Shown here piece after piece: positions 1 through 13,100 of a stretch of 64,000 bases of DNA. The stretch is from assembly GCF_910596095.1 (NCBI RefSeq), contig NC_056540.1, positions 29,236,001-29,300,000 on the forward strand. The letters are read 5' to 3'. Each line of letters begins with the position of its first letter. Position 1 is the first letter of the stretch. A model generated the notes under the pieces. It worked only from the letters and a program-made list of their open reading frames with translations, did no database searches and was not told the origin of the DNA. A program made the position numbers and the translations under genes. This DNA is from Thunnus maccoyii (taxonomy: Eukaryota > Chordata > Actinopteri > Scombriformes > Scombridae).

Positions 1-1327
1 GGTAGCTAGTTTCCCCTTATATATTCATTTTTTTTATATTCCATTCACTAAAAATCACCAAGATTTATGGATATCAACATGTAAAAGGGCCATGGTGGTG
101 AAGACAAACTACAGAAGCAAACTGCAAGGCTTTGCAGCCAACATGTTGTAAATGATTACTTTCATATTTTTAAAAGTCAACAGTCCACAGTGACAAAGGG
201 GATTTGGATTTGTAAAAGATGGTCAGTCCGGAAACGTGGACTAATTCTGAGCGTAAGTAGAGTAGAGTCAGTGAAGGTTCATTTAACACACCAATCCATA
301 GTCCGGTGCAATTATGTGGAACAGCACGTTTGATCAGCGTCTTTTCCACCTAAGCCATGTTATGGTCGCGTGAAGCCTGGAGCAGGATGCAGTGTTAGCT
401 AATTAAGACACACATGGGGCTCATTGCGTGGGATGAACTTGAACTCATATGAAGGAAGAGTGGATGTGTTAGTAGCTGCTTCTTATAATTATGATTTTGT
501 TTGTTTTGCTTTTGTGAAACGGACCCCAGATTTGCTAAAATTATATCCAGCTATCACCAAAGTTGAGCTGAGGTTGCAAACTGATACATGCTACAATTTT
601 TGGGCAGTATGTGCGACACATACATGTATTTTCCTTATTTTACCATTGTAGTAATAATTGATTCAGGAAAAGCAATGAATTAGCCATTATTGTTTATGGA
701 CCTTACATTTCTTACACTTTTAAATAAGATACTAGATGGCTGTTTAAATAGGCATTTTAGTGACAAACAGGAGGCCTTTACCACACATTGAAATGGTGAC
801 AGAAAATGTTGCTGATACAAGTTATATGTAACCTAGATGTTTTAAAAAAACAACTTTCAAACTAAATTTATTGCCGTTTTAATCTAGACACATTAACATC
901 ATTTGACTTCGCTTACTGGGACATAACTCTCATGTCTTTAATATTGTCATACATTGAGGCGCCAGTGTGATTTTCTTTGTCATCTAAGAACCAAGTGTGA
1001 ATCTGCCGTTTATATGAATCATGTCAGAGCTGGTAATGTGTTTTATTGTGACTGTTTCCTCGATGTCTCCAGCGGTCCCTGTTCCTCCAGCGAAATTTCC
1101 TCTCTCTCTCTCTCTCTCAGCTCTGCAGGGACTGAAAAAAAAAACCCCACCCTGCATCATCTGCACTCAATCAGAATAATTATCCAGAGAAATGCTCTAC
1201 AGAGCCCATGAGAGGTGAGGGGAATGAAGCACAGAGGCTATTGGCAATCACCTCCCTACAGTCATTATTAGTCATCCCTCTGCTGCTTTGGAAGAGGACC
1301 CGGGCGGCTTGGGAGGAAGCCATGTGC

Positions 1328-4070
1328 AGCCGACAGGCAGACGGACGGACAGACAAAAGGCCTGATGTGACTCCAGTGCCCAGAAAGTATCAGCGATCTC
1401 TGAAGATTCTGGCAGCACAACAGCTCCTCTGGGGACTGGCATCCATCCGCACACGAGTATTAGCCTTATGTTCTGTCTGTCAAGCGCCCTCTTATCCGCA
1501 GATTTTTAAAACACTGAACTTGTCACTGTCAAGATGTGGGGGCTTTTTAAAAATCCCAAAACGACCAACAAAACACCTTTCTGGGTCATTCACTCTAAAA
1601 AATCTTCAAAGCGGATGGTGTTTGAGGTCCTGTCAGGATTTGTGAGCACTTCCTTGAGGAGTTCTTTGTGGAACATTGCGGGGTTCCTATTTGATTGAAA
1701 AATGGCTTTGCAATCAAAAGTTCCTCAAAGCCCTCTAACTTTTTAAAGCATGCAGCAGACAGACAAAAAAAAAAATAAAACACTGATTAGACTCCAGTGC
1801 CCATGAAGTATCAGTTTTATGAATGCTCTGGCCGCCACACAAGTCCACAGGGGACTGGCAGCCGTTCTCAGATGAATATCTCTGTTTTGAATTTCTATTT
1901 CACCCCTGAGATTTTGAAACCGGTCATTTTAAAGGTAAATGATCTTCTTTAAAAGCCAGCTGTGTATCTGTCTTAGCTCCGAAAGATTCATTAATGAAGC
2001 CTCATTCATTTTGGGGTTCCCTTGTTTACCAAAAGACTTTAAGCAACCCTTAAAGTGCCTCAAAGCCCTTTGGATTAGAAGCTCTTTGTGGACCCAGAAA
2101 ATAACTTTCACACAAACTCATTCAGTCGTTCATGGTTTTTACAATTTTAACATAAAAATACCTAGATTTTTTTTTTAAAGAAACATTGATTTTCACTTGG
2201 TTTTATGTCCCTATGCACAAGAAAATGATCATTGTAAAAGTTCTGTTTCCATCTTTACAGTATGCAAAGCTATTTTGCAACAAGGACAGCTCAGAAAAGT
2301 TTAGGTAATACAAAGGCTCTGTCAAAAATCACTCTTTACTATACGCTTCACTATATTTACCCTCTGCCATATTAGTCTTGAATGTGAACTTTATGCACTA
2401 TAGGTTCGTTTCCAGCCACCCGTTTTTATTCACATTTATAATTTGCACACAAAAAAAAAACAACCCTGAGTGGAAACACTGAAAACACAAAAAAAATCCC
2501 AAAACGCCGACAGTGAACCGCAAAGTCTTCAGCTCGAGTCTGGCTGGTGACCTTTGATGCATGTCGTTCCCTGTCATTTCTGTCATTGGACGTGTGTTTA
2601 GCTTGTTGCATACACGTGTAGCGAGGACAGAGGACAAAGTACAAAAAAGAGGGGGGCATGCAACTGAGGTGCCATCAGAAGCCAGAGTCCCTGTAAGTAA
2701 ATGGTTAAACAACATGTTGAAAATGTATTTTTAAAATCCAATTTTCACACTGATTTTTTTTGTATTCTGGTTTTTATATACAGTATATAGACTTTTTTAG
2801 AAATAAAAACCGAAAATAATTACCCTTATTTATGTTTAGCTCCTGTGGTCTATGGTATGGCAAAGTCATCCAATGGTACACCCAATCATCCGTGTGTCTT
2901 TTTTAAAATATACAGCAGACAGACAAAATAAAAACACTGATGAGACTTTAGTGCCCATGAAGTATCAGAGTTCTGGCACCACAGCAAGCCCACTGTGGAC
3001 TGGCAGATGAATATTTGCTCCATATTTTGGATTTCTAATATTTCACCCTCAAGATCTGCACTTGTCTGTGATCCAGAGATTTTAAAACACTGAACCAATA
3101 ACTCTAAAGATAGAGGTCACTTCTAAAGTCAAGAAAATAGCCCTGAAGGAGGAGACTGTCCTCAACAGAACAACAACTGCTTTGGTTGTTTGTTCATATG
3201 GTTTGAAGTGACCCAGGTTTATGCTTTTTGACAAGTGACATTTGAACTATGGAGTCTTAGAGAGACGTCCAGGGTGGATAGATGGATTGGTGCGGGAAGT
3301 GTCAGACCTTACCACCAAAGGCCAGAACATACATCCTTTACATGTTAGCGTCTTGTAAGAAAGGACCCTACTATGGACATACAGTCAATGTTAATACTGT
3401 CAGCCCTTTTATAGGGTTCTTCTTTTTACAGAACATTCTGCGGTTACCCATTAATTGCATAAATTCTTTCAAGCAACCTTTAAAAGACAAAAAGCAATGA
3501 TGAGACTCCAGTGCCCACAAAGTATCGGAGTTCTGTGAACGTTCTGGCTGTATGACAACTCCTCCAGGGACTGGCAGCCGTGCCAGGATGAATATTAGCT
3601 CTGTTTTTTGAATGTCTTCTGTTTCAGTTCTGAGATCAGTCCTTGTCTCTGGTCCAGAATTTTTATTATTATATTTATGTTATTTATTATTTATTCAAAA
3701 CACAAGTGGTTGCTTTTTAAGATACAGGTTAAGATTGTACTAAAATTCAGGTACAGCTAACAAGCATCTTGACTTTCCCTACAGGTCACAGACAGAGAAA
3801 ACTCTACTTAAAGACACGTCTGCCCAGGATATGCTTTTATCTTCTGGATAAAGTGATGGCACAGCAGCTCTTCTGGGGTTTGGCAACCGTACTGAAATGA
3901 ATATTAGCCCTCCCTAATGAATCTCTGATATTTCACCCCGAGGTGTGAATATGTCACACATTCAAAGATTTCAAAAGACTGAGCTGATGCACTCTGAAGT
4001 ATAAAAGGGAGTATAAATAAAGCTTTCAGTGTTCTCCAGGCTGCAGTGAGAAACTTTCCAGAGCACACAA
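1328..4070. repeat. degenerate local repeat array, about five copies
   Basis: About five diverged copies of one unit lie here, near 1328-1745, 1750-2110, 2895-3120, 3410-3660 and 3840-4070. Each of the first four has a CAGACAGACAAAA-like or AAAGACAAAA stretch, then an anchor resembling CTCCAGTGCCC followed by AAGTATCAG. All five have a second anchor resembling GGGGACTGGCA, usually followed by GATGAATATT. Several then show TTTTAAAACACTGA. Copies are unequally spaced (about 340 to 1150 bp), so this is an eroded tandem array or repeated insertion of one element. I do not recognise the family, and no coding exon is apparent inside it. Confidence 0.6.
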
Positions 4071-4139
4071 ACATGATGATACTTTTGCCTTTTTTAGGCA
4101 TCCAGTACAGCATATGACCATCGAGGAACCTTTAGATAC

Positions 4140-7100
4140 CTGGTCATAGAGCTCCTCATACAACGTGTTTGACTCCTCCACCCGAGACTCCAGGTCAGCC
4201 ACTGCATCTGGATTCCACGATGTTATACTGCTTTAAAAGAAAAGAAAAGCAGGTTAAATGTGTAGATTCATGTTGTGCTGGGAAGCATGCAGGGAGTGGG
4301 CCAAGGTGGAAAATGCATAAAAATGATGGGAGATGTAGAAAAATGCTCAGTGGGAGTGTTTTTAAGACACTCCAGAGGTCATTTATGGCAAAAGATATGT
4401 AGCTCTATCACAGCAATATGTATACTGTGTGTTGGAGGATTTTATTATAAGGTAAATATAGAAATGCACAGCTGCATTTTATATAGATTGATATGGTGCT
4501 ATTGCCTGTATGTGACATCTTAACAATTTTAAGTATTTCCTGATGTGTCTTTTCTTTATGCTCTGACTGTTGAATGTTATTTGTTGTGGTAACCTTACGC
4601 TGTATACTCGACTACTCCTTACTCTTCCTTACCTGTCGCAGCACTCGGCGTCCTGTAGGGGGCAGAGGACGCTGTGTGTGGGACCGTCATATAAAATCTT
4701 CTTCAGTTTCTCAGCCTTCTTTTTCAACTTCCTGACTTGTCGCAGCAAAGCCTCTCTCTCCTTCATCAGGCTGTCTTTGAATCTGTAGACATTAACAGTG
4801 AGAGAATGACTGTGAAAATGCGTTTTTATGGCTTTTAATGTCATTTTTAAAGCACAAAGGTTAGTTATTTTCATCCTTTATCTCCATAAATCTTATTTTT
4901 ATCTTTTTTCTTAACTGATAGTCATTTGTGTAACTGTTTTTAATCATGTTATCTTGACTTTTATGGGGATTTTTTACTTTTTATTATACTGCCAAGCACT
5001 TCATAGATTTGATTTCAGCAAAGAGGAAATGCCCACCTCTTGACGCAACATATCCAGTAGCACTGTTGCTGAAACAGCCACTCAAACTGCTCCACTGTCT
5101 CCTGTAGTTTCCTCAGACTCACCTCTTTCTCCTGCTGCAGTTCTCTTACCTGAAAAACGAGACATCACTTAATTTCCCCTTCAGCCAGGATGTGATCAAG
5201 ACAACAAAAAAAAGCAGGAAATAATGAGGGCGATTGTGCTGTGTATCTATGTCTGTCTCTTGGCTAAAATATAGATCAGAAAGTAGACTCTTGCACTCAC
5301 TGCTGTCATCTGGAAAGATGAGCAAAATGCATAATGTCAGATTCCCAGGACTCTCACAATAATTCACTGACATGATCCACCACAAATAAATGTTCTCATT
5401 AAGTTTTTCACTGACAAGGCAGTCTGTTGTTTTGTTCTCCTGGACTCGTGCAGATGTCTCTTAGGAAAGATAATTTGTAGACCTGGATTGTTTGCTGTTT
5501 GATGGACTGGTTGAAACAGAGGCCAGTAAGGGAGTTGAGTTTTTGAAGCCAAGTTGTAAATTAAAAAAAAAAAAAAAAAAAAATCCTGACAGTGTGGAGG
5601 AATGTTTCACTAATGCCCGGACCCAACACACACGAATACAAACCTAATGCCAGCAAAACCTGAATTAGTGTCTTCTCCTCAGTGGCTGTGGTTTTACATA
5701 AATTTGAGGTTTTATGTTTCGTGAAATAATCTAATTATTCAAAATCAAGCAGCAGACTGTTATTCACAGTTTTTAACTGCCACAGTGCCACACTGACCTA
5801 AGCTACCCTAAGACAGCATGAAGAGTGTTAATCCATTACTTCTTATTGGAGCAGCTGTCAGCAGGCTGATGCTGCATTGCATTATTTGTGGAGGAGTTGG
5901 CTTCAAGTTTGACAAAGAGAAATAACCTGCATTCATACTAAAACCATTAAAACTCCATTACTTGTCTATTTATGCTCACTGAGAGAAGACCAAAGCAGTG
6001 TTCAACAAAGTGTCCAATCCTGACATCTGCTGGACAAAAGTGGCATTGCAACCACTGAGCAGAAGATAATTCAGGAGCACCATGTTGTTTTAGTATAGAG
6101 TTACAACCTCAAGTAAATAGAAAATGAAATTATACAGGAACTTAGACACATCTATTCCCCTTTTTAATTCATTTTGTAGGTTCTCTGCCAACTTATTATT
6201 AATTGTTAATATGGATGCAGTGTGTATTTGACAGTTTTTTTGTCATGTTGTGATGGACAATATTTTTTTATCCTTCGTTAGAATACCAATTGTATTCTTC
6301 CTGCCACTGTAAATAGTAAATGACTTGTGTGCTGCTCTTTCTGTATTTGCATTGTTTGTTTTTTAACAAACTGCAAACTTAACCTTGAGTTTAAGAAGCT
6401 TAAAATATAGCAGTAAGTGGGGACATTATTTATGTAGTTATAAAGAAAAATTAAGAGGTCAAATGCTTACCCAGTTTAACATGCAATACATTCAGGAAAC
6501 CTTAAAGGACAGGTTCACAGCTTTTCAGGTTTTTCTTAAGACAACAGTCAGGTAACCATATAAACACTGAAAGAGGTTTTCCTCACTGTAATCATTACTC
6601 CTGTTCATAGTGGCTATTAAAAGATCCCCTTAAAATGTGCTTTCAGTGTAAGTGATTGGGGCCAAAATCCACAGTGTGTCCACACAGTCATTTTGTAAAA
6701 ATAAACCCATTCACTGTCTCAACCACACCCTCGACCTTGTTCTGACATGGCATTGAAATTGAACATTTATTAGTCTTTCCACAGAATCCTACTTTATTGG
6801 ACCATTACTTAAATTTTGAATTCCTATTGCTGAACTACTCTCGGTAATGCCAGGGCCACCTATTACTCATCATCATTAATGGAGGAAAATAAAAACAGCC
6901 CTCAGTTCCTTTTCAGCACTTTGGCCAGGCTGACAAAGAGTCATAACTCTATTGATCCATGTATTCCTATAGTTCTCAGTAGTAATGACTTCATGAGGTT
7001 CTTTAATGACAAAATTATAGCAATTAGAGACAAAATTCGTCACCTCTTGCCCTCAACAGGCACCAATTTGTCCCCAAACACAGGAAACTTAGAAACAAAT

Positions 7101-10100
7101 GTAAAACCTGATATATATTTAGACTGTTTTTCTCAAATCAACCTTCTTTGAACTAACTTCAACAATTTCTTCATTTAAACCATCAACCTGCCTCTTAGAC
7201 CCCATCCACCCCAACTAGGCTGCTTGAGGAAGTCTTAGTTAGTACTTCTTATATATATATAGATATGATCAATCTGTCTTTAGTAACAGGCTATGTACCA
7301 CAGTCCTTTAAAGTAGCTGTAATTAAACCTCTTCTTAAAAAGACTACTCTTGATTAAGGCATCTTAGCGAACTATAGACCTATATCTAATCTTCCCTTTC
7401 TCTCTAAGATCCTTGAGAAAGCAGTTGCCAATTAGTTGTGTGACTTTCCACATAACACTAGTTTATTTGAGGATTTACAGTCAAGATTTAGAGCGCATCA
7501 TAGCTCAGAGACAGCACTGGTGAAAGTTACAAATGATCTCCTAATTGCATTGGACAAAAGATTTCTCTCTGTACTTGTTTTTTTAGACCTAAGTGCAGCA
7601 TTTGACACCATTGACCATCACATAGTATTACAGAGACTGGAACACTTGATTGGCATTAAAGGAACTGCATTATGCTGGTTTAAATCAGATTGAATTCAGT
7701 TTGTACACGTTAACGATGAATCTTCCATGTATGCAAAAGTTAGACACGGAGTTCCACAAGGTTCTGTGCTTGGACCAATACTATTCACCCTATATATGCT
7801 TCCTTTAGATAATATTATTAAGAAACACTCCATAAATTTTCATTGCTATGCAGATGATACTTAATTATATATATCAATGACGCCAGATGAAACCAATCAG
7901 TTAACTAAACTCCAAGCATGGCTTAAGGACATAAAGACCTGGATGACCTGCAATTTTCTGATACTAAACTCAGACAAAACTGAAGTTATTGTGCTTGGCC
8001 TTAAACAACCTAGAAACACATTATCTAATGATGCAGCTACTCTAGATGGCATTACTCTGGCCTCCAGCTCCACGGTAATGAATCTGGGAATTATCTTTGA
8101 TCAGGATATGTCCTTTAACTCCCACATAAAACACATTTCAAGGACTGCCTTTTTCTAAAACTTTCGTAATATTGCAAAAATATGGCACATCCTGTCTCAA
8201 AAAGATGCAGAAAAACTAATCCACACATTTGTTACTTCTAGGCTGCCCTAACAACTCTCCAGCTCCAGCTGGTCCAGAGTGCAGCTGCACATGTACAGAC
8301 AAGAACTAGAAAAAGAGATCATATTTCTCCCATTTATGCTTCGCTGCATTGGCTTCATGTAAAATCCAGAATATAATTTAAAATCCCTCTCCTCACCCAC
8401 AAAGCCCTTCATGGTCAGGCACCATCATATCTTAAAGAGCTCATAGTAACCTATTACCCCACTAGAACACTGCACTCCCAAAATGCAGGTTTGCTTGTGG
8501 TTCCTAGAGGCAGAGCCTTCAACTATCAAGCCCTTCTCCTGTGGAACCATCTTCTAGTTTGGGTCCAGGAGGCAGACACCCTCTCTATGTTTAAGAGTAG
8601 GTTTAAAACTTTCCTTTTTGATAAAGCTTATAGTTAGGGACAGCCAGGCTTGCCTTGGACCAGCCACTAGTTATGCTGCTATAGGCCTAGACTACTGGGG
8701 GACTTCCCATGATGCACTGAGCTTCTCTCTCCTCCTCTCCCTCTCCATCTATTCGCATTCATGTCCCATTAATGCATGTTACTAACTCAGCATCTTCTCT
8801 CTCCTGTAGTTTTGTGCTTTCTTGTCTCTCTCCTCTCTCCTACTGTTGCTATAGGGTCTGGGTCTGTGATTGCAAGCCACCTACTGCCCCATGATCCTGC
8901 TCAACACCCAAAACTACAATTATTATTATTTCTATTATTATTATTATTATTATTTTTAATATGCATCTATATGTGGAACTTGCATTGTGCTATGCTCTCT
9001 TTTCTCCTGTCCCCCCCCTCTCTCCCCTCTCTGGTCGAGGCAGACGACCGCCCACCTAGAGCCCAGTTCTGCTCGAGGGAGTTTTTCCTTGCCACTGTCG
9101 CCAAGTGCTTGCTCATAGGGGAATTTTGGGTCTCTGTAATTAATATTATAAAGCGTATGGTCTAGACCTGCTCCATATTAAAAGTGCCCTGAGATAACGT
9201 CTATGATTTGACGATATATGAATAAATTTTATTTGACTTCAATTGACTTTTGTGCAAAAATGCATTTAAAAGTTGATGTGAGGCTTATATGAGGCTTGTT
9301 TGAGTTAGTCATATCAAGTGGATATCTGCCACATTTAGTCTTTTTTTAGCATCAAAGTCCCTCTTTGTGTTTCCTTGGACAGTGTTTCCCTGTTGAGCTG
9401 TGGTGGAAGTATAGTAACAAAAAAAGGGACTTAAAGGGGCACCGAAAAGACTGAAAGATATCTACTTGATTTGACTCATATTAGCTTCAGATAAACTTTT
9501 AAATACATTTTTCCACAGAAGGAGGCTTGTGGATTTTGTCACCCATCATTTACATTGTAAGTGCATTATGATGAGGTCAGTATGAACTGGAGGAATGATT
9601 ACAGCAAGAAAATACACGTCAATGTTCATTTGGACACCTCACTGTTGTTTTAGGAAAAACTTGAAAAACTGTGAACCTGTCCTTTAAGGTGCTCTTGAAG
9701 ATGAACACAGAAAACGTTCTTCAGGCAGAGCAAGGAGAGAAGTTATAATAAAAACCTTTATTCAGTCGGGCATATTGGCTAAAACACTGACCAGTTTCAA
9801 CCCCACAGGATCTTCATCAGAGCACAAACAGTACAAATAGATTGTTTACACCTGGTACTTCAAATAGACAATACACCGTAAATAAACAGTATTGAGTTTT
9901 GATTGTTTTTGCTGACTACAGCTGCCGTCATCCCTGAAGGAGCAAACTACAAACTTTCCAGGATCACCTTTCAAGCCTACAGGAGGTGATTATTTGATCA
10001 TTACATGTCTGAACTAATCTGGGCTCCCTCACCTCTTTCTGATGAGCGTTGTGTAACTCCTCCAGCTCCTCAGCCAGTGTTGTGTTGGTGTCTTGTAGCC

Positions 10101-13100
10101 TCTCTACCTCCACTGTTTTACTGTGGGTGTCAAATAGAAGAAGATAAAAGTAAACATGGATGAAATGGAGTTCTAGCATCAAGTTTACACAAGTCTGTTC
10201 AAGCCTTTACTAGTTGTTAATGTGAGACCAAGCCTTTACAGGTCTTGGTCTCACATTAACAAGCCTGTATATTGTAAACACAGCTGTTTGCATAAACATC
10301 CTGTTATTTGTAGGACAAATTCACAGGTTTTTAGTTGAAATTATTAATGTTTGCCTCATATGTTGCAACTTATTTCTTTAACACTTGTAAATGAGAAAAA
10401 AAAAAAATTCTATTGCTTTAGTTTCTCATTGTGTTTAGGTTAAAGGTAATTGGTAAAAAAAAATGACGATGAGGAGAGAGTAGTTGCATGAAGAACTGTG
10501 ATTTGAAATGTTTAAAAGCTACCATAGATGACTGTTTGGTGCTTGGGTTGCTCTTTTTACAGATGTTTCTTCCACAGCTTTATCTGTTCATCTGAATTTT
10601 TATGTTCAACTCTCCGTGATCCTTGCTTCTCTTGCAAATGAGATTCATTTTCATGATTGCATTAATGCATTTTATGTTATTCTTGATAAGAATTTTAAAA
10701 AAATGTAAATATTAAGCTCTCCATTAATGTTAAGATCTCTTTAATCTTCTTACTTGTTGGCTGCTGTATTTCCTATTCCTGGAATCACAATGTGATAACA
10801 TATTCTGACACTAAGCCAACTTTCCAAACTCTCCACAGGGATTTAAAGTCAGCAGATTCAGGCATGCAGCAGCTCGGAGGACGACTGCGTTTTTGCTGAC
10901 TTACAATTGCAGGTCCAAACTGTGTTTTTATTCAATCTTGAGACAACAGTTTGAGATGAAGATTTTGTCTGTGGGTTTGCAGAGCAGCTGGTGACAACTT
11001 CACTTGGCTTCACTCTGCTGGAGATGGTAATCAAACTTTTTATTATTTTTTTTATTAACTTCAATGTTTCTTTTCGTAGTCTGCGGCCTTATCTGGGTCA
11101 ATTTTTTACATTTTGTTCAGTTTTAACAGCTGGGTGGAACATAGAGGAATGTGTTTAAAATGAACCATCAACAGTTCGACATGGTTAAGAACAACAAGCA
11201 GGATGACAAGTTACCAGAACCATTTTTTCAAGTATTTCCTCCACATCTCTGAGCAGTGACAGGTCCTCCTCTGCTAAAGTGCAATAAGCAGTCTGCAAAC
11301 TTGATTTTTAGTGTCATCACCACTGATCAATACTAAAACTGTGAACATGAGACCGACCGCACAAGGCAAGAAACTGTTACATCTTCAAAACTGTGTTGAA
11401 ATATGATTAATTTTCTGGAAAAAAAAAACTAATTTGCTAAAGTCAAATGTTTTAATACAATTTTAGAGCTGCAGGGATTAGTTGATTAATTGTTAAGTGG
11501 ATTGAAATAAAATTAATCAGCAACAATTTTGGTTTTGGACTATTGTTCGGATAAAACAAGCAACTTAGGGCTCTAAGAAGTTGTGATGGGCGTTTTTCAC
11601 TTCTTTCTGACATTTCATCAACTAAACTATTAATTGATTCATTGAGAAAAGAGTCTGCAGGTGGTGAATACATTTGATTGTTTTGTCCTCGACTGTTTCT
11701 GTTTTCTTTGCCTTGTTAGAAACTCCTTCCTGCAGAGGAGATGACTGCTGCTGTGGGCCTACCTGCCCAGCTCCGCCTGGAGGCTCTCTGTCAGTGCAGC
11801 TCTGCACTGGGTCTCAGCATGCAGCTCTGCCTGGAGGTTCTCTGCCACAGCAGCTCTGTGCTGGGTCTCAGCGTGCAGCTCCTCCACCAGGCCCTCCAGC
11901 TTCACCTCGGAGCTCTGCAAACAGAGCAGCTCTGAGCCGACCTGTTGCAGAAGCTCAGCGTCACGGGAGCTCTCCTCCGCCAGCAGGACCACACGCTGCT
12001 GCAACAAGTCCACCAGGTCCTGCAGGGGGGACACATGGAGATACTGGCACATGCAGACACACTTCCTCATGTATGTACAGAGGTAGTAAGCACATACATA
12101 CTGTACATTTAAGTAATCCATACTATGCACATTTTGCAGCATTATCTATCTATTTTATGACATATTCTTCTGTTTTCACTAATATTTTATACTTGAACTG
12201 TTTATATCAACTATTTTATGGCATACATACATTCTAGTTTTCTAGCTTTTCTACAATAGCTTCATGTTGCACTCAGGTATATGCACTCAAACATGGACAA
12301 GATATATATACGGCACATATGAACCATGCATCTAAGAATAAAACTTCCTGCACTTGCAAGAAAAAATGTCTCACTAGAGATGGCTTCATTATAGTATTAA
12401 CATCTTGTACAGACTGAGCAAGTGATATAAAGAGTTTGTGGCAAGCCCAGACTGAACACTATACTGTATGAAATCTATGTGAAGGGAAAAGTGAGTGAGT
12501 CATGCACTCCAAATCTCAGACAATACAACTGAGTTTCTAGGACAGCTGCTAATTTGTTACTGTGCAGCTCTCAAGTAAGAACATATAAAATTGGATAAAT
12601 GCTGAGTAAAACATCTCATTTCTAAATAACTGACAATAATCTCAATTCGAAAATGGCCTTCATAAATGATCAGCTATTAAAATCATTAGTAATATAACCA
12701 AGAGATTTTAGATTTTGTATTATAATTAATGAGATCCGAAAGAAAACAACCTATTTCTGCCACACAAAACTCAGTTGTTTGGAGTTTTGTCTGATGTTTG
12801 ATTTTTTTTCCAGATTTTTTTTTTCTTAATTGCCGCATCCAGACCTTTAAAAAGTATTGAAATTAAACAGCCAGGAAAAGAAATAAAATAACCACTCATA
12901 AAAGGCATACTGTACCTGCAACCTTTTGTGAAGAGCCAAAAACCTAAAAAGGTTGGTAATAACTACTGCCAAAAGCTCTGCATTTAGACTGTTAACACTG
13001 GCACTTAGTTGTGGCCTAATTCCAGTGTAATTACGGTAATTGCAGCATAGGTGGCCCGCTGATACGGTCATGGTTATGCATTCAAATTATGGGACTGTAA

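Larger units (their letters stand above)
6502..9687. mobile_element. palindromic TTAA-flanked element split by a LINE
   Basis: The sequence starting TTAAAGGACAGGTTCACAG at 6502 recurs inverted at the right end (to 9687). The arms match for about 200 bp from each outer end. They continue inward on the far side of a LINE insertion (9248-9375 against 9415-9530). Without the LINE the element would be about 640 bp, mostly two arms around a short loop, so it is a foldback or MITE-type non-autonomous DNA element. TTAA at both outer ends suggests piggyBac-type mobilisation; this is inferred from the target sequence only. It sits in an intron of the coiled-coil gene, and a partial third copy lies near 30810-31020. 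Confidence 0.65.

Noticed and set aside
1208-1645. Plus-strand frame of 145 codons
   Set aside because: It runs across the degenerate repeat array; composition and repeat overlap indicate chance.
8776-9165. Frame of 129 codons with a leucine run
   Set aside because: It is the 3' untranslated part of the LINE, and the leucines are the ATT microsatellite.
11674-12237. Long plus-strand frame of 187 codons rich in P, A and S
   Set aside because: It is the antisense of coiled-coil exon 3, whose minus-strand frame has matching splice sites and phases. The plus frame resembles no family and has no exon partners.
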